From a bacterium (GTDB lineage Bacteria; Fidelibacterota; UBA2242): a stretch of 49,235 nt of DNA. Within the stretch, counting starts at the first letter, position 1. Every line of letters starts with the position of its first letter. The notes under the pieces were generated by a model, which saw only the letters and a program-made list of their open reading frames with translations, was not told where the DNA came from and searched no databases. The DNA lies in contig JAHJGX010000018.1 of NCBI GenBank assembly GCA_018824205.1, positions 1 through 49,235 of the forward strand, given 5' to 3'. This document shows, in pieces, positions 1-8,580 of this stretch. The translations under genes and the position numbers were made by a program.

Positions 1-1155
1 ACACTGTTCACGAAATGCATGCAGGAGCACGTAAGCGATACTATGCAAAAACAGTCGGAACTGGTTGGCCAAAAAACGGGTACAGGAGGTCTTATCCGAG
101 CGAAGATGATTCTTGTGCTCTTTGATTAACAGTTCCATAGCACCGCGGCCACAATAAATTAGATTATAGACCATACTGCGGTGCCTGTTTTCCAGATTGG
201 TGACAATAAACCGGAGATTGGAACCCTTCGCATTATGTTCCGCTTTATAAATCACCCGCCGGAGTATGGTCCAACTACTGGCCTGATAGGTAAACTCTCC
301 GAAAAGTTTTACCGGCTGCTTATCTTTTAAAAAGAACATTTCAGCCTGTTTAACAAGGCCGGCCGATTGTTTCACCATAGGGTCTTTTGTCGTCAGTCCG
401 AAAATGTATTTGAGCCCCAAGTGCTCACAGTAATCCATAAGCTCCTTGTATGCAAAATGGGAATCGCCTCTGACAAGGATACCTACTTCCGGCCAGGCTT
501 CTCGTATGCGATCGATGATGCGTTTCAGAATCATCATAATCTCGCTGCCGGTTGGGCGTTTGCCGGGGCGGAGAATCGTGGTAATCAATTTACCGCTTTT
601 GCCTTCGTAGATGTGAAGCGGCAAATAACAATAATTGTTATAATACCCATTGAAAAGGATCAATTGTTGAGCACCGTGGGTCGGATCTTCCGTATCATCC
701 AAATCCAGTAAAATGGCTTTGGGCGCTTTTTCATAGGAATGAATAAAATTATCCAAAAAAGCTTGCGCAATACGGTAAAGATCGGTTCGGGAAAAGCCGT
801 TTTCAAAACGGCTCATCGTCGGTTGACTGGCCAGGGAGTCTTTTAAGCGATTACAAGCAATCTTCAGAACAGGATCATCTTTCAGGTGATCAGAATCATT
901 GGCATCTTCATATCCGGCGGCAATTTGAAAAACACGTTGCGTCAGCAGTTGGTTGATACTGTGTTGAACATAACTCTGATGCCTGCCATCGGGAAGTACA
1001 TCTGCGATACGCTGTATTATACCCAGTCTCGACTCCACTTCCCGGAGAAATAGCAATCCGGCATCAGAAGTGACATTGCCACCATTAAAATCAGCAATCA
1101 CTTTTTTTCCAGAAATTGCTTTAAAATGAAAGGCTTGTTTTGTATCTTTTTCCAT
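1..1155 (-). CDS. IS1380-family DDE transposase, partial (3' end beyond window)
   Basis: This minus-strand frame is open for 385 codons from an ATG to the window edge, so the ORF track omitted it. It should catalyse cut-and-paste transposition of its own element. The N-terminus has the IS1380-type signature around residues 20-40 (ADFNGGNVTSDAGLLFLREV). DDE candidates follow: an aspartate in LLDLDDTEDPTHG, a second in VRGDSHFAY, and a glutamate in the C-terminal CGRGAMELLIKEHK stretch. Family members are usually about 420-460 residues, so roughly 40-80 residues are missing at the window edge. No Shine-Dalgarno is visible before the ATG, and a long inverted repeat covers the start. The plus-strand ORF at 367-711 is only its shadow. 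Family assignment is from motif recognition and I am fairly sure of it. Confidence 0.88.
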   Translation of the reverse strand, partial: MEKDTKQAFHFKAISGKKVIADFNGGNVTSDAGLLFLREVESRLGIIQRIADVLPDGRHQSYVQHSINQLLTQRVFQIAAGYEDANDSDHLKDDPVLKIACNRLKDSLASQPTMSRFENGFSRTDLYRIAQAFLDNFIHSYEKAPKAILLDLDDTEDPTHGAQQLILFNGYYNNYCYLPLHIYEGKSGKLITTILRPGKRPTGSEIMMILKRIIDRIREAWPEVGILVRGDSHFAYKELMDYCEHLGLKYIFGLTTKDPMVKQSAGLVKQAEMFFLKDKQPVKLFGEFTYQASSWTILRRVIYKAEHNAKGSNLRFIVTNLENRHRSMVYNLIYCGRGAMELLIKEHKNHLRSDKTSCTRFLANQFRLFLHSIAYVLLHAFREQC

Positions 1156-1233
1156 AGCTGTTTGTCCAATTTTGTTTTGTTAATTATCTATAATAACTTA
1201 ATTTAAAACAATACTTTATTGGATCAAACAGCT
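1154..1233 (-). promoter_or_regulatory. Inverted repeat covering the transposase start codon
   Basis: The arm ATAGCTGTTTG...CCAAT, which begins in the start codon, pairs with ATTGG..CAAACAGCTAT about 47 bases upstream of the gene. That gives an 11-bp stem plus a 5-bp inner stem separated by a small internal loop. In a transcript that starts outside the element, this would fold the start codon into a stem. A transcript starting between the arms would escape the fold. Such protection against read-through expression is known for other IS families; its use here is inferred. Confidence 0.5.
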
Positions 1234-1430
1234 ATTTTATGAATTATTCAGGTTTGAAAAATAGTTAAAGATTTTTACATGAAATAATTCTATATAATGG
1301 TCGCCGGAGCGGACTATGTAGAGTATGATGTTAGCAGTATTATTTTTTGTACCTATAAAGAAAATCAGTCTTGTGATTTGCAATGAATTAATATATATTC
1401 TCCTTTGTCAAGCAATAAATGAGGAAAAGA

Positions 1431-3998
1431 ATGAGCTATAGTACGTTATTAAAAATAAAAGTCGCTGATTTAAGCACAGAGGCTGAAGTAGAAACCAGAT
1501 TACTTGCTAAATTATTCAGAGATTTAGAATATCCTGACACCCATATCATACCAAAAAAAAGATTAAAACCACTAGTTATATTCGATGGCTCCAAACGCTT
1601 ATCTGTTGAAACCGATTTTTTATTGCTGGGTAATGATAAAAATGCAAAAATAATCGTTGAAGCGAAAGATCCTAAAATAAACGTTCAATCTGCCTGGGGA
1701 CAAGCGGCCAGCTATGCACTAAGTTATAATCGTGATAAAAATGATAACGAAAAAATTAATTGGCTTTTAATCAGTAACGGACACATTACATCATTATTCC
1801 GCCATGATTCTGATGTTCCAACAGTCACTCTTCGTCTTTCTGACTTTGCCAGTGGCTCCCCGCCTTATGTAACTTTAAGGTCACATATAAAATTTAAAAG
1901 CGTTACTACTGTTGAAATTGGCGGAATACCTTTTGAAAGCATCCCGCATGACAAATTAAATCAATTGTTTTTCCAGTGTCACGATCTTGTATGGAAAAAA
2001 GAAAAACTAAATCCAACCGATGCATTTTTTGAATTTTGCAAATTCATATTTATTAAAATCAAGGAAGACAAAAAGCGTGAAAAGCAAACATCAAATATCA
2101 ATGCATATCAAATACCATTAACAATTGAATGGCTTAATACGCAGGAATTAATATCCAAACATCCTGTAAGAGATATTCTTTTTGCCGATTTGCATAAAGA
2201 ACTTGAAGTCGCAATCTATAAAGAAAAGAAGAAGAGAATTTTTGAGCCTAATGAAACTCTTAAATTAAGTGCTTCGACATGCAGAGAATTAATAAAATAT
2301 TTTCAATCTATCAATCTAAGTTCCATTGATGAAGATTTAAATGGACGCATGTTTGAAGTATTTTTAGCTGCGGCTATCAGAGGAAGGGCGTTAGGGCAAT
2401 ATTTTACACCACGGCCTGTGGTCGATTTTATGACCCGCATTGGTTTGCGTAATTGTACTGCTTTAAATCCTCCATCTGTAATTGATGCATGTTCTGGTAC
2501 GGCAGGATTTCTTATCGAAGTCATGGCTTATTTACTGTCTGGTTTAAGAGAAGATTCCCGCTTTAATCAGCAGGAAAAGGATGAAATTAGAAATAATATA
2601 TGCAATTTGCGTCTCTATGGTATTGAAGCAAACGAACGTGTAGCCAGAATTGCCCGTATTAATATGTATTTGCATGGAGATGGCGGCAGTCATATTTTTC
2701 ATGGTGACGGCTTGGATAGTAAACCCTTCATAACCGAAGATATGACAGGTGAGCGAATTGATGAGGTAAAGGACCACATAAAAAAAATTACAAATGAATC
2801 ATTTGATTTGGTTTTAACTAATCCGCCATTTAGCATGAATTATAGTATTGATAATGATGATGAAAAGCGAATACTTAGACAGAGAACATTGGCTCATGGT
2901 GCAAAATCTGCAAAATCAAATTTATTATTTCTTGACCGTTATCATGAGTTATTAAAACCAGGTGGAGAAATTTTAATTGTTTTGGATGATACTATTATCA
3001 ACGGAAAATCTTACCTTCCAGTAAGAGAATGGATAGTTGAAAAATTCATTATTTTAAGTATTCATTCACTACCTTTTAATGCTTTTTTTAAAGCAAAAGC
3101 AAACATTAAAACATCAATTCTTCATCTTAGAAAGAAAATAAATATTCATGAATCGCAAGGTTATGTTTTTATGTCTATTAGTAATAATATAGGACATGAC
3201 AATGCCTTGCGTGACACATTAAATAAAAACAACTTACCGGACATTTTAACTACATATCTTGAGTGGCAACGTACTGGCATTATGCATGAAATAATTAAAA
3301 ATAATCAAGACGTTAATGAAAATTTAGAATGCCCTGAACAAATATGGCTTATTCCTCCTGAAGAATTAAAAATTGAGCGGTTTGACTGTTTTTACTATTC
3401 CCCTGATTTAAAAAATATTTTTAATATTCTCAAGAATCGTCAAAAATCAGGAAAGATTGAAATTAAGTATGGTTGTGACTTTAAAATAAAGACGAAACTT
3501 AATAAAAATACAAAACAAGCTCTTATAAATTCGCAACAAGTTTTAAAATATATTGAAATTGGCGATGTTACAAGATATGGCCTTATAACAAAATGTATTA
3601 CAGGTACTTTTGACCAGCTACCGTCTCGTGGCGAATACCAAGTTAGAAAAAATGATTTATTATTAGCAATTAATAATAGTTCCAGAGGTACAGTCGTTAA
3701 GGTTCCTGAAGAATTTGATGGCGCAATATGTACGTCTGGTTTTTTAGTCATTACACCTAAAGACGAAAATGAATCTGATCTGTTATGGTATTCCTTACGA
3801 AGCGAATACTGCCGGGGCCAAATTTACTATCTATCTCAAACAGCAAGCCAACCTGAGTTAAAATTGGACGCTTGGAAAAAATATTTTATGGTTCCGTTAC
3901 CGACGGGCCAATACAAGGGAAAAGCTATAGAAGAATCAAAATTTTTCAATGAGCATTTACGATCTGTCTTAAACGCTGATCAGTGTAGGCTACAGTAA
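1431..3998 (+). CDS. Single-chain restriction-modification protein (HsdR_N-like nuclease + N6-adenine methylase + TRD)
   Basis: Predicted to methylate adenine at a specific DNA site and cut unmethylated DNA. Residues 1-130 resemble the HsdR N-terminal PD-(D/E)xK nuclease: VETDFLLLG (D66), IIVEAKDP (E81, K83) and a RecB-like QxxxY (GQAASY). The N6-methylase core follows: GQYFTPRPVVDFM near 325, SAM-binding DACSGTAGFL near 355, and catalytic NPPF near 467. The last 220 residues look like one HsdS-type target-recognition domain (YIEIGDV; SQPELKLDAWKKYF). No helicase motor or separate S subunit lies nearby, so it resembles type IIG more than type I. The ORF track starts at 1419, but GAGGAAAAG lies just before the ATG at 1431, which I prefer. 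The gene is visibly more AT-rich than its chromosomal neighbours and sits beside an IS, suggesting transfer. Residue numbers use the 1419 start. Confidence 0.82.
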   Translation: MSYSTLLKIKVADLSTEAEVETRLLAKLFRDLEYPDTHIIPKKRLKPLVIFDGSKRLSVETDFLLLGNDKNAKIIVEAKDPKINVQSAWGQAASYALSYNRDKNDNEKINWLLISNGHITSLFRHDSDVPTVTLRLSDFASGSPPYVTLRSHIKFKSVTTVEIGGIPFESIPHDKLNQLFFQCHDLVWKKEKLNPTDAFFEFCKFIFIKIKEDKKREKQTSNINAYQIPLTIEWLNTQELISKHPVRDILFADLHKELEVAIYKEKKKRIFEPNETLKLSASTCRELIKYFQSINLSSIDEDLNGRMFEVFLAAAIRGRALGQYFTPRPVVDFMTRIGLRNCTALNPPSVIDACSGTAGFLIEVMAYLLSGLREDSRFNQQEKDEIRNNICNLRLYGIEANERVARIARINMYLHGDGGSHIFHGDGLDSKPFITEDMTGERIDEVKDHIKKITNESFDLVLTNPPFSMNYSIDNDDEKRILRQRTLAHGAKSAKSNLLFLDRYHELLKPGGEILIVLDDTIINGKSYLPVREWIVEKFIILSIHSLPFNAFFKAKANIKTSILHLRKKINIHESQGYVFMSISNNIGHDNALRDTLNKNNLPDILTTYLEWQRTGIMHEIIKNNQDVNENLECPEQIWLIPPEELKIERFDCFYYSPDLKNIFNILKNRQKSGKIEIKYGCDFKIKTKLNKNTKQALINSQQVLKYIEIGDVTRYGLITKCITGTFDQLPSRGEYQVRKNDLLLAINNSSRGTVVKVPEEFDGAICTSGFLVITPKDENESDLLWYSLRSEYCRGQIYYLSQTASQPELKLDAWKKYFMVPLPTGQYKGKAIEESKFFNEHLRSVLNADQCRLQ

Positions 3999-4252
3999 AA
4001 CCCACTAACGAACATGAACTACTTCGTAATTGAACATGTATCTTCAGAGTGCTTCATGAGAGTACACGAAGGGACAAGCAGGGGTTGCTATCCCGATGTG
4101 GGCAGGAACGAAGCCATTTATAAGGAATTTGCATGGTTTTGAGATATGCTGATAATTAGTGATAAACAGGTGGGATATTCAGATCATCGCAGCAGTATTA
4201 ACCATAAATTGTGTTTTACCTGATTAATTGACGAGATTGTGAATAATGTAAG
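3999..4252. other. Non-coding gap between RM gene and truncated ybaN
   Basis: About 250 bases with no convincing coding frame, tRNA or terminator. It presumably contains the junction between the acquired AT-rich segment and the ancestral operon end. I could not find direct repeats marking the junction. Confidence 0.4.
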
Positions 4253-4426
4253 TTAATGAATCAGCCATTGATAGAGGCGATCCGAGCTGCGAATGAAACA
4301 AGCGGCGGCCAGCAGTAAAAACGGCATCGTCGGTAACAAAGGCAGAAGAACTCCCAGAGTTCCTAACCCGATGGAAATTACACCGATAATAATATAAAAT
4401 ACCTGACTCGCTTTTCGTTTAGGCAT
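4253..4426 (-). pseudogene. ybaN: Truncated YbaN/DUF454 family membrane protein
   Basis: A 57-codon minus-strand frame, too short for the ORF track, starts 24 bases after the oadB-type gene and reads in the same direction. The peptide carries the DUF454 signature: a first membrane helix (FYIIIGVISIGLGTLGVLLP), then LLPTMPFLLLAAACF and RSSDRLYQWL. This is the conserved core of E. coli YbaN. The family is usually about 120 residues; here similarity stops right after QWLIH at a TAA. None of the three frames beyond it shows the expected amphipathic stretch and second hydrophobic half. The 3' half therefore appears to have been lost, most simply when the neighbouring island arrived. Function of the family is poorly defined. 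Confidence 0.75.
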
Positions 4427-4450
4427 GATATCTAATTTTGAATGTGGTGA

Positions 4451-5620
4451 TCATCTGAAAATTGCGATAAAGACGCCCGCTGCAATCGCCGAACCGATCA
4501 CGCCGGCCACATTCGGCGCCATGGCGTGGAACAGCAGGTAGTTATCCTTGTCGTATTGGCGGGCGAAATGCTGGACCACCCGGGCGGAATCCGGCACTGC
4601 AGAGACACCGGCGGCCCCGATCAGCGGATTCATTTTTTCTTTCAGGAAGAGGTTCATGAATTTGGCAAAGACCAATCCGCCAAACGTGGCGATACTGAAA
4701 GAAAATAGCCCGAGAAAAAATATCCCCAGCGCTTTCGGTGTCAGAAATCCGACATTGACGCCATCCACATAGCGGCTGGCCTGGGTAGAGGCGCCGACGG
4801 CAAAGGACAGTAAAATTGTACAAATGTTCAACAGGGAATTTCCGGCGGTTTTACTAAGGCGGTCCGTAACCCCGCTTTCTTTCAGTAAATTTCCCAGCAT
4901 TAACATCCCGACAAGCGGCAATGAACCCGGTGCGATCAGGGCGGCGACAATGACCACAATGATGGGGAAAAGGATTTTTTCCCTTTGTGATACCCTGCGG
5001 GCCGGTTTCATCCGGATTCTTCGTTCTCTTTCAGTGGTCAGCAGTTTCATAATAGGCGGTTGAATCAAGGGAACGAGGGCCATGTAGGAATAGGCCGCGA
5101 TGGCAATTGGTCCCAGCAGGTGCGGCGCCAATTGCGACGACAGGAAAATCGACGTCGGACCATCTGCGCCGCCAATAATACCGATAGACGCAGCTTCCTG
5201 ATTTGTAAATCCCAGCATTAATGCGCCAAGATAGGTGACAAAGATACCCAGCTGGGCCGCGGCCCCCAGAAGTACGGATTTGGGGTTGGAAATCAGCGAT
5301 GAGAAATCGGTCATGGCGCCGATGCCGAGAAAAATCAAGGGCGGAAAAACACCCGACGTGACGCCATAATATATCAGGCTGAAGACGCTGTTTTGCGGAG
5401 CGCCGTTTGTCACAGTATCATAGACGCCCAAAGGCAATCCGGAAATATAGGGAATATTGCCGACGATGACGCCGAATCCGATTGGTAGCAGGAGCAGGGG
5501 TTCATATTTTTTCACGATTGCCAGGTAGATGGCAATACATCCCACGACAATCATAATCACATTGCCCCATTGCAGGTTTGCAAAGCCGGTGGTCTCGATA
5601 ATCTGAAGAATCATATCCAT
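4451..5620 (-). CDS. mmdB: Sodium-pumping decarboxylase beta subunit (OadB/MmdB/GcdB family)
   Basis: Integral membrane subunit that decarboxylates the carboxybiotin carrier and couples this to Na+ export. At 389 residues it has the usual family length and many hydrophobic segments. The hallmark GIIGGADGPTSIFLSS is present; its aspartate (D153) matches the essential Na+/proton-site aspartate of OadB. The conserved C-terminal NPLIGAAGVSAVPDSAR block is also intact. It lies 13 bases downstream of the biotin carrier gene and is the last intact gene of the operon. With methylmalonyl-CoA mutase genes upstream, the substrate is most likely methylmalonyl-CoA rather than oxaloacetate or glutaconyl-CoA, which is an inference from context. 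Confidence 0.93.
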   Translation of the reverse strand: MDMILQIIETTGFANLQWGNVIMIVVGCIAIYLAIVKKYEPLLLLPIGFGVIVGNIPYISGLPLGVYDTVTNGAPQNSVFSLIYYGVTSGVFPPLIFLGIGAMTDFSSLISNPKSVLLGAAAQLGIFVTYLGALMLGFTNQEAASIGIIGGADGPTSIFLSSQLAPHLLGPIAIAAYSYMALVPLIQPPIMKLLTTERERRIRMKPARRVSQREKILFPIIVVIVAALIAPGSLPLVGMLMLGNLLKESGVTDRLSKTAGNSLLNICTILLSFAVGASTQASRYVDGVNVGFLTPKALGIFFLGLFSFSIATFGGLVFAKFMNLFLKEKMNPLIGAAGVSAVPDSARVVQHFARQYDKDNYLLFHAMAPNVAGVIGSAIAAGVFIAIFR

Positions 5621-5633
5621 TACAATTTACTCC

Positions 5634-6110
5634 CTACGCCAGTTCGATCAGGACGTCGCCTTCGTTTGCCGAATCACCCACTTTAATCAGAATGGATTTG
5701 ACAGTTCCATCTCCGGGCGCCTGGACGTCGTTTTCCATTTTCATGGCTTCCATGACCACCAGGTTCTGCCCGGCCTTGACAGCATCGCCGGGTTTGACGT
5801 GAATCTTCAGAATTAAACCGGGCAGCGGAGCGACAATCGATGAGGCGCCGGCAACAGGTACTGGTTTTTTGGGCGCCGGACCGGTAGATATAACGGGCGC
5901 CGGACTGCTTATCGGGGAAGCTGAAATAACGGCAGTTTCAACTGCGCTCCGGGGTTGCAGGTCGGATACCTGTTCGATTCCAAGATCTTTAAGTCCGACC
6001 GTATAGGTCTTATCATTCAAAGTAACAACTGCCTCATAAGCGCTGAATTCGTTTATCGTAACCGTATAATCTTTTCCGTTTATCTCCAGTTTCAGGGTCT
6101 TTTCTCGCAT
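5634..6110 (-). CDS. mmdC: Biotin carboxyl carrier subunit of the decarboxylase
   Basis: Carries the CO2 group on biotin from the carboxyltransferase to the membrane beta subunit. The last 75 residues form the biotinyl domain with the canonical VVMEAMKMEN motif, placing biotin on K124. A Pro/Ala-rich flexible linker (about residues 60-90, e.g. APVISTGPAPKKPVPVAG) allows the domain to swing. The N-terminal 45 residues (LEINGKDYTVTINE) form a small beta-rich segment common in such carriers. Length (158) fits stand-alone decarboxylase carriers. It lies 14 bases after the gamma gene and 13 before the beta gene. Confidence 0.93.
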   Translation of the reverse strand: MREKTLKLEINGKDYTVTINEFSAYEAVVTLNDKTYTVGLKDLGIEQVSDLQPRSAVETAVISASPISSPAPVISTGPAPKKPVPVAGASSIVAPLPGLILKIHVKPGDAVKAGQNLVVMEAMKMENDVQAPGDGTVKSILIKVGDSANEGDVLIELA

Positions 6111-6124
6111 TGGGAATACCTTCT

Positions 6125-6490
6125 TTATGTCCGTTTAATAATGTTCAGCCGCTGTCCGAATTTCTGACCGCTTTTCCAGACGGTTTGCTGTTCGCCGCGC
6201 TTAAAGGTGATCTGGGTTTGCAATGACTCAAAATGGATTTTTCGGTAACATTCAATCGCCGTGGCGATGGCAACCAAATCATCGTCTGCAAGTTGGATAA
6301 CCTTTTTTATGCTGGACTGCCGAGGAATATCGGGTTGCGAAATATCATTATTTGCGGTGCGGTGCAGCCGTCCAAAAACCTTATTGAACAGGTGGATCGT
6401 GAGTGCAATCAGAATCAGGCCGGCGAATACGACAATGATCCCACTCAGCGCAATATTAAATCCGTTGTTTTGAATAATGTTGTCGATCAT
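6125..6490 (-). CDS. mmdD: Sodium-pump decarboxylase gamma subunit (OadG family)
   Basis: A small membrane anchor that assembles the carboxyltransferase with the beta subunit. The 121-residue product has one strong transmembrane helix near the N-terminus (NIALSGIIVVFAGLILIALTIHLF) followed by a cytoplasmic tail. That is the OadG/MmdD layout. The tail (about residues 60-121: KKVIQLADDDLVAIATAIECY) resembles the segment that precedes a carrier domain in larger homologues. Sequence conservation in this family is low, so the call leans on size, topology and position between the carboxyltransferase and biotin carrier genes. Confidence 0.82.
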   Translation of the reverse strand: MIDNIIQNNGFNIALSGIIVVFAGLILIALTIHLFNKVFGRLHRTANNDISQPDIPRQSSIKKVIQLADDDLVAIATAIECYRKIHFESLQTQITFKRGEQQTVWKSGQKFGQRLNIIKRT

Positions 6491-6501
6491 TATGGTCTCT
6501 C

Positions 6502-8052
6502 CTACAGCGGAATATTGCCATGTTTCTTGGGCGGGTTGTCGTCCCGTTTATTGGCCAGCATTTCCAGGGCCTTGATCAATTTATAGCGGGTTATTTTTGG
6601 CTCGATCACTTCATCGATATACCCTTTGGCCGCTGCGACGTAAGGATTCGCGAATTTGTCCCGGTACTCTTCAATCTTTTCCTGGAGTTTTTCTGCCGGT
6701 TTTTCCGCCGCTTTGATTTCCTTTGAAAAAATAATTTCACTGGCGCCTTGTGGTCCCATTACCGCGATTTCCGACGACGGCCAGGCATAAGTATAATCAC
6801 CCCGCAGCTGCTTGGAATTCATTACACAAAATGCGCCGCCGTATGCTTTGCGGGTGATGACGGTGATTTTTGGAACGGTGGCCTCCGCATAGGCGTAAAG
6901 CATTTTGGCACCGTGTTTGATGATGCCGTTGAACTCCTGGACCGTTCCGGGCATGAAACCGGGGACGTCTTCAAAGGTGATTACAGGTATATTGAACGCG
7001 TCGCAGAAGCGGACGAACCGGGCGGCTTTGTTGGAAGCATTACTGTCAAGAACACCGGCGAGGTGTTTCGGTTGATTGGCGACGATGCCCACGGATTTTC
7101 CGTTCAGGCGGCCAAACCCTATAATAATATTTAGTGCGTATAACGCCTGAACTTCCAAAAATTCGCCGTTGTCCAGAATCCGCCCCAGAATTTCTTTCAT
7201 ATCATAGGGCTTATTGGCATTATCGGGTACGAGATAATTCAGTTCCTCGTCAATTCGATCCGGGGAATCCTGATTGGGAATGACCGGCGCTTCTTCCATA
7301 TTGTTTTGAGGAATATAGTTGATCAATGTGCGAATACCCTCGAAGAGACTTTGTTCATCGTCATAAGTGAAATGCGTAATGCCGCTTTTCGAAGCGTGCG
7401 TATCAGCGCCGCCCAATTCCTCGGCGGTGACGTCTTCATGGGTAACGGTTTTGACGATTTTGGGACCGGTCAGAAACATGTAGGCAGTTTTACGAACCAT
7501 AAAGATAAAATCCGTCAGCGCCGGGGAATAGACCGCACCGCCGGCACAGGGCCCGACGATTGCGCTGATCTGGGGAACCACGCCGGAGTAAAGAACATTT
7601 CGTAAAAATATTTCCGTGTAACCGGCCAATGAATCGACGCCTTCCTGAATGCGAGCGCCGCCGGAATCATTAATGCCAATTACCGGAGCACCGACTTTAG
7701 CCGATTTTTCAAGGACTTTGACGACTTTATCCGCTACGGTTTTGGAGAGCGAACCGCCGAAGACGGTGAAATCAAAGGCATAGACAAAAACCAGGCGACC
7801 ATGAATGGTGCCGTAGCCGGTGACCATTCCGTCGCCGAGGATTGTTTTCTTCTGCATATCGAAATCCGAACATTCATGCAACCGGAACATGTCCATTTCT
7901 TCAAAACTGTTTTTGTCCAGCAGCAGATCGATCCGTTCCCGGGCGGTTAATTTACCACGTTCGTGCTGTTTGTCAATCGCCGGATCGCCGCCGCCGCGCT
8001 GGGCTTTATCGATTTTTTCTTTTAATTCAAGGATTTTCCGTTCTCTACTCAT
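6502..8052 (-). CDS. mmdA: Methylmalonyl-CoA decarboxylase alpha / acyl-CoA carboxyltransferase subunit
   Basis: Biotin-dependent carboxyltransferase of the crotonase superfamily. It moves the carboxyl group of (S)-methylmalonyl-CoA to the biotin carrier, releasing propionyl-CoA. The 516 residues match the family length of about 510-520. The N-terminal half has GGARIQEGVDSL and the oxyanion/acyl-CoA site VGPCAGGAVYSPA. The C-terminal half has FEDVPGFMPGTVQE, IIKHGAKMLYAYAEATVPK and RKAYGGAFCVM. The same fold also serves propionyl-CoA carboxylase. No biotin carboxylase gene is in the operon, while beta and gamma pump subunits directly follow, so the decarboxylating Na+ pump is the better reading. 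It ends 11 bases before the gamma gene. Confidence 0.93.
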   Translation of the reverse strand: MSRERKILELKEKIDKAQRGGGDPAIDKQHERGKLTARERIDLLLDKNSFEEMDMFRLHECSDFDMQKKTILGDGMVTGYGTIHGRLVFVYAFDFTVFGGSLSKTVADKVVKVLEKSAKVGAPVIGINDSGGARIQEGVDSLAGYTEIFLRNVLYSGVVPQISAIVGPCAGGAVYSPALTDFIFMVRKTAYMFLTGPKIVKTVTHEDVTAEELGGADTHASKSGITHFTYDDEQSLFEGIRTLINYIPQNNMEEAPVIPNQDSPDRIDEELNYLVPDNANKPYDMKEILGRILDNGEFLEVQALYALNIIIGFGRLNGKSVGIVANQPKHLAGVLDSNASNKAARFVRFCDAFNIPVITFEDVPGFMPGTVQEFNGIIKHGAKMLYAYAEATVPKITVITRKAYGGAFCVMNSKQLRGDYTYAWPSSEIAVMGPQGASEIIFSKEIKAAEKPAEKLQEKIEEYRDKFANPYVAAAKGYIDEVIEPKITRYKLIKALEMLANKRDDNPPKKHGNIPL

Positions 8053-8067
8053 ATATTTTCCTCAATT

Positions 8068-8140
8068 GACATGATTAACATGATGTTCAGGATGTTTATT
8101 TTTATTGTTCGACAGGATTAACAGGATGTTCAGGATTGTT
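8068..8140. repeat. Two imperfect copies of a GACAGGATTAACAGGATGTTCAGGAT-type unit
   Basis: In the 120-base gap between the epimerase and mmdA genes, GACATGATTAACATGATGTT (from 8068) and GACAGGATTAACAGGATGTT (from 8111) repeat with a 43-base period. Each is followed by CAGGATGTTT or CAGGATTGTT. Similar GACAGGATTAACAGGAT units are known as dispersed intergenic repeats in many bacterial genomes. Any role here is unknown. It interrupts an otherwise tightly packed operon. Confidence 0.7.
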
Positions 8141-8172
8141 GTTTCCTCCTGGTTTTTGCTTAGAGAGTGCTT

Positions 8173-8580
8173 TCACTTTTCTTTTACCTGGCAGATTTCG
8201 GTCAATACTCGCCCCGATGATTTTGGATGTAGAAAGGCGATTTTACTGTCATGAGCGCCGCTTCGGGGTTTTTCATCGATCATCCGGATATTTTTTGAAA
8301 TGAATTCCCGTATATCCGATTCAATAGCATCGGTCTGATAGGCGATATGATGAATGCCTTCACCTTTTTTCTCAATGAATTTAGCGATTGGACTCTCCGG
8401 TGATGTGGGTTCGAGCAGTTCAATCTGAACCTCTCCAACCTGAAACATTGCAACTATTACTTTCTGCTCCGGAACTTCGTCTTTGCCTCTGAACTCCAGT
8501 TGCAAGACATCCCGATAGAAGGGGATATGGTCTTCCAGGCTGGAAACCGCAATTCCGATATGGTTTATTTTGCTAATCAT
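8173..8580 (-). CDS. mce: Methylmalonyl-CoA epimerase
   Basis: Interconverts (R)- and (S)-methylmalonyl-CoA, linking the mutase (R form) to the decarboxylase (S form). It is a vicinal-oxygen-chelate (glyoxalase-fold) protein of 135 residues, normal for the family. Metal ligand candidates are H7 in KINHIGIAV, H77/H78 in GEGIHHIAYQ, and E128 near the C-terminus in VLTEICQ. FLHPKSSGRV matches the family's HP(K)xxxG loop. The start overlaps the meaB stop by four bases (ATGA), which suggests translational coupling. Confidence 0.95.
   Translation of the reverse strand: MISKINHIGIAVSSLEDHIPFYRDVLQLEFRGKDEVPEQKVIVAMFQVGEVQIELLEPTSPESPIAKFIEKKGEGIHHIAYQTDAIESDIREFISKNIRMIDEKPRSGAHDSKIAFLHPKSSGRVLTEICQVKEK

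Larger units (their letters stand above)
1..1295 (-). mobile_element. IS1380-like insertion sequence, one end only
   Basis: This covers the transposase plus its upstream flank. The outer end is not resolved, because the partner terminal repeat is beyond the window and the two ends cannot be matched. An AT-rich stretch about 90-140 bases upstream of the start codon holds a further inverted repeat (GAATTATT at 1241 and AATAATTC at 1283) that may lie close to the element end. The boundary at 1295 is a guess. Confidence 0.45.

Noticed and set aside
367-711. Plus-strand ORF of 114 codons
   Set aside because: It lies opposite the IS1380 transposase, has no family features, and is a shadow frame.
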